DNA from: Molanna angustata
Taxonomy: Eukaryota; Arthropoda; Insecta; Trichoptera; Molannidae
Reading direction: 5' to 3'
Assembly: GCA_963576475.1 (NCBI GenBank)
Contig: OY754977.1
Location: 29,257,972 to 29,321,971, forward strand
DNA length: 64,000 nucleotides
This document shows positions 57,009 through 64,000 of this stretch, piece after piece. Position numbers and translations under genes: made by a program. The number at the start of each line of letters is the position of its first letter. Position 1 is the stretch's first letter. The notes beneath the pieces were generated by a model. The model was not told the origin of the DNA. It saw only the letters and a program-made list of their open reading frames with translations, and did no database searches.

Positions 57009-58726
57009 GAAGGCCTTCGACAAAGTGGACCATAGTATATTAATGGAAAAATTATCAGATAATGGAATTAAAGGCAGCCTACTCAGGTGGACAAAATCAT
57101 ACATTACAAATAGGCATCAGGTAGTTGTTCTCAACGGCCATTCCTCCAATAAAGTAAAAATAACATCTGGAGTACCTCAAGGTTCAATCCTTGGCCCACT
57201 ACTCTTCACGATATTAATTAACGATATCAACTCATGTTTCATAAATAGTAATTTTTTAATATTTGCTGACGATTTAAAAATTTTCCTTAAAATTAAACAT
57301 GTACACGATTGCACAGCTCTCCAGGACGACCTAAATAGATTAAACGATTACTGTCAGCGAAATAAACTATATCTTAATTTAGCTAAATGCAAGACTATCA
57401 CATTTACAAAAAATAAAAATATTATCCAACATAATTACTACATCGACACTCATCCACTTGACAAAGTCAACAATATTCGGGATCTAGGAGTTGTGTTTGA
57501 TAGCAAACTTCATTTTGACATCCATGTGGAAAACATAATCAACAAAGCATATAAAATGATGGGTTTTGTGATGAGATTGACTAAAGAATTCAAAAAAACC
57601 AGCTCATATTTAATATTATATAATACGTTAATCCGCTCACAACTCGAATACTGCTCTCAAATATGGAATCCACATTACAACATATACGCCGAAAAAATTG
57701 AAACAATTCAGAAAAAATACCTCAAGACTATGCAATACAGAACACAGAATCCCCGACTACCATACACTGACCTACTTAATAATTACAATCTATGCACACT
57801 AAAAGAGAGACGTACCCTATTTGACATGACAACACTACACAAAATAATCAATAGCACGTTTGACTGTCCAGCACTCGTTAGCTCAATTAACATACATGCA
57901 CCACTCAGATGCCTAAGAAACAACTTGCTCTTCCTCCCGTCAACTTCAAACACAAATGCAGGATTTAGGAAACCAACCAACAGAATGTGCAATGAATACA
58001 ACAAAACCTTTCCAGACACACACATCTTCTCCAAATCATACACAGCATTCAAACACGAAATAAAACACATTCAAAAATCATCACCACAACACGCGATGAC
58101 ATAATAATACACATACTCTATTGAGATATTAATCATCTGTCATAACATACTACACCATCTCTTTTATTGAATTATGGCTCCTTAATTTTAATTTTATTTT
58201 ATGTATTTTTGTTTTTTTTTTCTCTTTTTTATCATTATGTTAATGTATAACTCTTGTTTCTCTATTTCTCGCCTCAATACTTATTTCTGTATAATTATTT
58301 TCTTATCTATTTCATTTCGTTTATGTTAATTTAAATTGATTTTTTTTTTCTTCTTTACTTGTTTTGTCTTTTATTATTATTGTATTACTTTGTAAATTTT
58401 CACTTTCATATGTTTATATTGTGAATACTGTAAGGTTGCAGATAAACTTTGAATTCTATGTTACCATTAGTTATATGCATATTTTCTGTAACTGTTTGTA
58501 TTCCTAAATGAATAAATAAATAAATAAATGTTTATACCAATTTTCAGCGTTCTAGCTTTTATGGTTTCTGAGATATATGGAAAAATAAACCAAAAATTCA
58601 AAAGTTGATAACCCCTGACTGAAACAAAAATTCAAAATTCCGAGTATAAAAGTTTTGTAGGCCTATAACTGTCTATATTTTCTGAAATTTCGGGCTCTGT
58701 AAATTGAGTGGATCAAAATTTATAAG

Positions 58727-58829
<103 letters not shown>

Positions 58830-58984
58830 AGACACACACACAAATTGGTGTTTTTTGAATTCAAAGTTGGAATAGCCGTGAAAAAATTAGACCCTGCATA
58901 AAATTCCTTCACACACGCATCTTGGATTTAAACAGCCTCTTCCTTCAATAGAATTTCATTCTCTTGAACGAATCGACAGTTGGA

Positions 58985-59307
58985 TAAACGTCCATACGTC
59001 AGGACAGATTTTCAAGTATAACTTTTTAAAAGTTGAGTGAGAAACATGTTGATTATTTCATTTAATTTTAATGTTTTCTAATAATTTTAAAGTATTTTCT
59101 GTGTAAATGCCGCCATTTTTCGATCAAATGATCATTATTTTATTTTAGTGTGTAGTGTAACATGTATGTAGGCATAAGTATGTTAATATATTTTTCGGAT
59201 CGAAACGTATTGAAACGATCAATGAAATGGAACGCAAAAATCCGGAACGGAAGAAATGAAACGGAATGTGTGATCGTCTCACAGATTCAGAATGAAAACA
59301 TTATTAA
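58985..59307. other. AT-rich DNA with a SINE-like leading part
   Basis: A short stretch around 59195-59300 is richer in G and C and runs into the SINE family 4 fragment at 59308. Nothing else recognised. Confidence 0.35.
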
Positions 59308-59395
59308 AAACCCGGAACGTTTCCACCAGGAATCGATCCCGAAACCTTTGACTTGGCAGTCACACATCCATCCAACTAAGCCACGTAAGGCCGTA
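59308..59395 (-). repeat. tRNA-related SINE fragment (family 4)
   Basis: The minus strand has TGGCTTAGTTGG (A box) and GGGATCGATTCCTGG (B-box-like), then 'tggtggaaacg'. Same order as at 15950-16025. No functional tRNA fold. Confidence 0.65.
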
Positions 59396-60084
59396 AGAAT
59401 AATAATAGGAAATCGCTTATTGAATATCGTTATTTTTTGGTGCAAAGATTTCAGTAGGTAAGTACCTACCGAACATAACGTGAATTTATATATCTGAAAA
59501 TTGGAATTGGTTTTCCATTATTTTTTTCTCTCGTTTCATTACTATCTGTCTGAATTCATCACCACAATTCACGCTCGAACGAATAATGATATGAATTTTG
59601 TGCCTACCTAAATTTGTGTTCTGAGAGTATCGGACAAAATATTTTTTTTATATTTAGACATAATAAAACATTTTAATGGTTTGTTTATGCATGTTATTCC
59701 ATAATACCGTAGGTTTTTCTTAATTGGTCCTACACCTATGATTTTGTCATATCTTTTTCTATGTTTCTTTAATTCAATACATTTGTATGTACATGTTGTT
59801 AACAATATTTGTACATTATTTTGGTGACATCTTTTGAATTGTAATCATGAACCTTCTCATTATGTAGGTATACCTAATTAGTGAAATAATGACAAGAAAT
59901 TTACATTATTCTGGATCCAAGGGCGTTGATATTTCAGTCTCTTGTTGTTCTAGGAAACAAAGCTGTTTTCAGTTCTTTAGAATAAGTTATCTTGCTTAGA
60001 GCACTGTCACCTAACACCTAAAAGGCAATCTATTCCATTTTATACAACCACACGTTTTCTATATGCACCCAATGATATGTTTAT
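59396..60084. other. AT-rich DNA, nothing recognised
   Basis: No supported ORF or repeat. Confidence 0.4.
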
Positions 60085-60155
60085 CATTCATTCATACCAT
60101 CACGGCATATCCCACAATGTGGGGTAACCAGCGAAAGGTGTCCGGGTGTGCATTG
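60085..60155 (-). repeat. Decayed 3' end of the 20.6-kb LINE family
   Basis: 'ataccatcacggcatatccc' and 'tgtggggtaaccagcgaa' align with 'taccatcacgccatttccc' and 'tttggggtaggcagagag' at 20566-20606. Only the tail survives. Confidence 0.55.
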
Positions 60156-60406
60156 CCTTATAAAAGGGAGAATAACACATCTATGTATACCCACACACCA
60201 GTCTCGTTTCACCAAAAAAGGCACTACATTCAGAATGGGTGGTGAACCTCATTGCTGAACTATATGAGATGTTATTGTTGCCTGTTGTATTTTCGATTAC
60301 CCGGCTCTTACGGGACACTCGAAAACAATGATTTAAAAGAATGGAAGCACTATTCTAAGCCGGTGCCTCACAGCGTTTATCAAATTTGGGAAAAAAAGAA
60401 TATCGA

Positions 60407-60615
60407 CCGCCGTGGCATAGTTGGTAAGCCGTTTGGCTTCTGTGCGGGCGTTCTGGGTTCGAATCACAGCAGAGGAGAAATTTATTTAAATTCATTTCTC
60501 TCCCAAAAATATTTCTTCTCTGGGCTGAAAACACTGGTTAGTACGAAGGAATTGCCATTTGGCAATAAACTTGCCACTTGGGCAGGGTGCAAGGAAGTGT
60601 TTATTATTATTATTA
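60407..60615 (+). repeat. tRNA-derived SINE (family 3), full length
   Basis: The head has TGGCATAGTTGG, a perfect A box, and GGTTCGAATCA, a near-perfect B box, 40 bp apart. The body has 'aaatttatttaaattcattt' and a 3' domain with 'ggaattgccatttggcaata' and 'cttgccacttgggcagggtg', then an (ATT)n tail. Flanks AATATCGA (60399-60406) and AATTTCGA (60616-60623) may be an 8-bp target duplication. Partial copies: 29530, 30497 and 41047. The 3' domain resembles the LINE tails at 51100 and 61313, which would supply the enzyme in trans. Confidence 0.92.
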
Positions 60616-60623
60616 ATTTCGAT

Positions 60624-61312
60624 ACGTAATTGTCTGATTAGAAGTTCCAATTATGAAATATGACACAAGCATTGTAAGTTTTTTTTTTAAATGGAAGACA
60701 TACATGTTTTTGGTGCTTATTTGTATATTAGCAAATCTATAATGGTTTTTGTATAAAATTGCACTTTTTAATTCAATTCATTTGTGAAAGATTCATGATC
60801 TTGGTAGATAATTTCCATGCCTGCGTGTTGTTGGATAATGTAACTGTTTGTTTGTACGTATATACATATGTATCTTCAATGTTGTCAATATTGGTCGGTA
60901 AGTCATTTAGATTGTATTAATATTAAATGTGATTTTGATGGAGGAAGTATTGATTCCATATTATGACCTCGAATTTATATAACCGAAAAACTATAGGGAC
61001 GTTGAAAAATTAAAAGATAATAATATTATGCAATTTATAGTAATTTTACCCTCTAGATTCTTTATAAAAATCACTGTTTATTTATTTATTTTATCATATA
61101 CGGTTTCAGGCCATTTCATAAATAAGTACACTTAAAAATTAAAACAAAAAATTACCATTTTTTTTATTTTAGTACACAGATTCATAATACAATATTAACA
61201 CAAATTACAGTTAAGACACAAGTAAATTAATAAAGGTAAAGATTATAGTAAGTAAATTTGTGTTCAAAATAAGATTTAAAAAAAATTATAATAAAATACT
61301 TTTATTGAGTTA
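60624..61312. other. AT-rich DNA, nothing recognised
   Basis: No supported gene or tandem repeat. Confidence 0.4.
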
Positions 61313-61380
61313 AACAACGTGGCGGACTTATTGCCCGCAGGCAATCTCTACCAGTCAACCACCAAGATGTGTTATTTTGA
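61313..61380 (-). repeat. LINE 3' tail
   Basis: 'acgtggcggacttattgccc' and 'gcaggcaatctctaccagtc' match 45968-46015 almost exactly. It is the 3' end of a minus-strand non-LTR element; no coding part seen. Confidence 0.7.
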
Positions 61381-61406
61381 AACGAGTGGGTTGTAGCCAA
61401 CGCTAA

Positions 61407-61948
61407 ACTCCTCACTAACAAGTCATTCTATAAAGTATTCAAATTTTGTATAGAAAATTTCCAACATTTTCATGAAATGAGTTAAATTATTTTTTTTTAA
61501 TTTTTTATTATGAAAACTTGATAACTCTTCAATGCCATTTTATGAAAGTGATGTGCCTTTTTACGAATTTGAAAATAAAAATTTCAAATTTTGAGTTTCC
61601 TGAGCTTGGGGTCACTTTGAAATATTTGACAGTTAAAAAAATTGAGAAGCACTATTCATATATCGTTCAAAATCTAATGGGATCTAATCGAGTATTAGAT
61701 ATACATATCTGCAAAATTTGAATAGAATCGAATGAGTACTTTAGTCTATAATCGATAAAGTAAAATGAACACGCCGTACATAGCACATAGCACATATATA
61801 GCACATAGCACACACACACAGATACATTGTGATGAAACTTTCAGAATACAATCTCAGCATGATACTAGTTGATAATCTGCAAAAAAAATACCCTTAAAAA
61901 TTGCGAAATCATAACTCCCCACTATATCACCTTGTGTTAGTGAGGAGT
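61407..61948. mobile_element. Second TIR repeat family, copy 2 (542 bp)
   Basis: Ends are inverted: ACTCCTCACTAACAAG at 61407-61422 and its inverse, with two extra bases, at 61931-61948. The interior aligns with 42804-43297 throughout and includes an imperfect 'atagcacat' tandem patch at about 61775-61820. Non-coding MITE-like element. The 67-codon ORF inside has no known domain. Confidence 0.8.
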
Positions 61949-62653
61949 AAAAAGTATCTACTCGCAAACTCAACAATTTATACAGCTGTACAACTCTACT
62001 AATGGGTAGGTAGGTTGTTTACTAATACACGGAATAAACTGCCTTTTACATAATATATACCTACATAAAAAAACACAATATATTGAAAAAAAATAAAGAA
62101 GAAAAAATTACCACATTAGTTACATTATATTGACTAGCTTGTGTTACAGAGTAAATAATGTTGTTTCTATAGTCATGGATGTCACCTATCTATTTTTTTT
62201 TTGTTTGGCAGGCCGCAAAATATTATAAATAAACCCAAATAAATAATTCCAGAAAAATGGTAATTGAATTTTCCAATTCCTTTTTCTAGCTCTTTTGTTC
62301 TGAGAAGACTTCTAGAATTTTTCCTATGAACGTTAGGGAAATACCAGTCTTCTTTGTGGAAAGGTGTTTTTAAATTAAAAATATATGAAACTGAATTCAC
62401 GCTATTATTTAAAGAGCCCGCGATTCCAGACTAACTTCATTTTGTATACAGGCCCATACAAAAAATAATTATTATACTGAAGTCATAGTAAAAAGGTTGT
62501 TTTTTTCTGTAAATGGATACCACAGCAGGTAACATCGATTGGATAATATGAACCCTGAGTAGTGAAGGCTTTCGCAGATAACAGCCTCCCAAACAAACAA
62601 AAGCACCCAAGAATTTAATTATTACGAATCTTTGAGTAAAAAGTTTAACATAA
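61949..62653. other. AT-rich DNA, nothing recognised
   Basis: A 72-codon minus-strand frame (62182-62400) has no family motif. Confidence 0.4.
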
Positions 62654-63955
62654 CTAGTTGCATTTAACACATTAGATCCAACTATCGATGGCGATAGTAT
62701 GTATAGTTGAAGAATACGTACCAAACTTTAAACAAATTATTCAAAATTTTAAGATATTTTGTTCATATTAATTTATTATGCTGCATATTTTTTACCCTTT
62801 CTAAATTAACATCCTAGTAAATCAACAGTTTCTTGACGAGTTTACGATTTCACATTTACAAATGATGAAATGAGGTCGTCACAAAATTCTGTATTTACAA
62901 AAACTATTTAGAAAAGTTTGGAAGTACTAAGAGAACATACTCATATATTTTTAATTTAGACATTTAAAAAAAGGGTAGGTACATAATATAGGCAGTTAAA
63001 CACAAAATATTGTCATAAAAAAATTTATTCATAAAAAAATGTTTGAACGACACTGGGACTTTAAAAAAATGTTATTGTGTATTAGCCTTAATTTTAAGCT
63101 TTGAATCTTTAGTGGTATTTGAGATATATGGAAAAATAAAGAGAAAAATCCCAAGTTGAAAACACCTGACTGAAACGAAAATTCGAAATTCAGAGTATAA
63201 AAGTTTTATGGGTCTAAAACTTATTGTTTGATGAAATTTAAGGCGAATCGAACAGATCAATAGTTATACAGAAAGGATGGACGCACTAACGTGACGCGAC
63301 AAAATTTTTTTAACTTTGTTTACACAAACAAAGTTAAAAAAATTTAGTTAATTTTTGTTAAAATGTACCACAAAGTTAAAAATACGATATTTGATAATAT
63401 AAATAAATGTGTTTTTCTTGTAGTCCCATTTATTTTTGCCAAATCCTTCCATTCGCGGTTCGATTATAAACGGTTATGATATTTTTTTATTTCTTTCGTC
63501 CCATAATATGGGACGTTCATTGACAGCAGTAATTAAAAACAATGGCACCGCTTTCAATTCGCGCTAAAATATCAAACCAACTGATCGCGTTCGCTTCGCA
63601 TCGCGCCGCGCCGCGCCGCGCCGAAACTTACTAGCGGTCGGTAACGTAGGACACTTCCATAGTTACCGACTGTTTGTTATTTTCGCACCGCGCCGCGCCG
63701 CTTCGCATTCGCTTTGAATCGCCTACGTAGGACGTCGCGTAAATGTACTACTCCGAATTCTGAGTTAATCCATATATAGAACATACATAATATGTACGTA
63801 CTGCAAAGTCTCTAAGCTGGAGTATTTTGACTTCAAAATTGAAAAAATCCTTCAAAAATATAGACCTACCCATAGTTATCTCTCACACGGCACTTTGATT
63901 AATACCGTCGATCCATTAAGAGAAATAAATTATCTTGAACGAATCGGCAGTTGGA
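62654..63955 (-). mobile_element. Helitron-like family copy H, with a MITE insertion
   Basis: Terminal CTAG (62654-62657) is flanked by A on the plus strand, which is T on the element strand. The hairpin is weakened and the inner repeat reads ATCCAACTATCGAT. The far end reads ATCGGCAGTTGGA (63943-63955). It lacks the LINE-derived block, apparently by deletion near 62760. A 450-bp MITE sits at 63290-63739. Without the MITE the copy would be about 850 bp. Confidence 0.85.
63290..63739. mobile_element. 450-bp MITE flanked by TAA
   Basis: TAA at 63287-63289 and 63740-63742 corresponds to a single TAA in other Helitron-like copies ('cacactaaatgttctac'), so it is a true target duplication. Ends CGTGACG and (inverse) CGCGACG match at 6 of 7 positions. 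A 20-bp perfect hairpin lies at 63302-63345 and a (GCGCC)n run at 63601-63622. A TAA duplication fits the PIF/Harbinger superfamily, though the short ends are not diagnostic. Confidence 0.8.
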
Positions 63956-64000
63956 TAAGACGTGATAAGTTTAAGCTTTGTCACGTGGCGATTCTCCCAC

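Larger units (their letters stand above)
55040..58104 (+). pseudogene. LINE ORF2 reverse transcriptase, split by an insertion
   Basis: The first piece (about 55050-56200) has DPITHEDRHHPALNI (the last endonuclease motif), ISKGPGPDKIPPFFL, IENYRPISILSAIPKVLEKIV, EQHGFMPNKSTTTNL and SIYTDFKKAF. The second piece (57019-58104) resumes with DKVDHSILMEKL, then GVPQGSILGPLLFTILINDI, catalytic IFADDLKIF, LNLAKCKTITFTK, IRDLGVVFDSKL, RSQLEYCSQIWNPH and a basic C-terminus. Without the 818-bp insertion the frame would be continuous through the RT. It cannot make an active protein as it stands because the endonuclease is missing and the RT is split. Confidence 0.9.
54390..58527 (+). mobile_element. Jockey/CR1-like LINE inserted in Helitron copy G
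   Basis: ATGTTTA at 54383-54389 and 58528-58534 flanks the insertion. It starts with a short 5'UTR and the first 31 codons of ORF2 (from 54450, MDKTLTIYYQNCNGLRTK). It then has a 0.5-kb unrelated segment (54541-about 55045), the RT in two pieces and a 3'UTR ending in (AATA)n at 58509-58527. ORF1 is absent and the endonuclease is nearly all missing. The structure is that of a defective copy. Confidence 0.9.

Overview
The window reads as non-coding, AT-rich animal nuclear DNA built almost entirely from transposable elements. No gene of cellular function was recognised. Spliceless LINE open reading frames, tRNA-derived SINEs, mariner, hAT and piggyBac remnants, MITEs and a Helitron-like family point to an arthropod, most likely an insect. 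The frequent 'taggtacctac' strings and the mix of SINEs and LINEs would fit a lepidopteran, but the order cannot be fixed from this sequence alone.

Layout. 1-13.5 kb holds a Helitron fragment (2.06 kb), a short LINE 3' end (4.0-4.8 kb), a tRNA-SINE (5.6 kb), a 146-bp tandem repeat (6.0-6.4 kb), LINE tails at 7.0 and 8.1 kb, a decayed hAT transposase (8.9-9.6 kb) and a 1.1-kb long-inverted-repeat element (11.2-12.3 kb). 13.5-25 kb holds a decayed piggyBac-like element, two full Helitron-like copies (16.4 and 22.0 kb), a palindromic MITE pair (17.5-18.4 kb), a LINE 3' end with perfect 13-bp target duplications (20.6 kb) and an internally deleted mariner with intact ends (23.0 kb). 25-33.6 kb holds a LINE inside an older LINE (26.0 kb), a LINE inside a 62-bp tandem array (27.4-29.2 kb), a 75-bp hairpin beside a GC-rich island (29.8-30.5 kb), a degenerate tandem repeat (31 kb), SINEs and two further LINE tails.

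The one apparently intact coding unit is a two-ORF non-LTR retrotransposon at about 33.8-38.7 kb. ORF1 (299 aa) has a PHD-type zinc finger and an RNA-binding C-terminal region. ORF2 (978 aa) has an AP-type endonuclease and a reverse transcriptase with YADD. ORF1 would package the RNA, and ORF2 would nick the target and copy the RNA into it.

38.8-64 kb holds five more Helitron-like copies, one carrying a nest of insertions. The copy at 53.9-59.0 kb is split by a 4.1-kb LINE. That LINE is split at its RT motif by an RNase H-bearing LINE, and most of its endonuclease is replaced by unrelated DNA. Another copy (62.7-64.0 kb) carries a 450-bp MITE flanked by TAA.

The strongest new observation is the repeated roughly 1-kb family. 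It has a 13-14 bp inverted repeat near both ends, a hairpin followed by CTAG at one end, no coding capacity, and an internal segment clearly derived from the 3' end of the LINE family seen at 20.6 kb. The best reading is a non-autonomous Helitron that captured a LINE tail.
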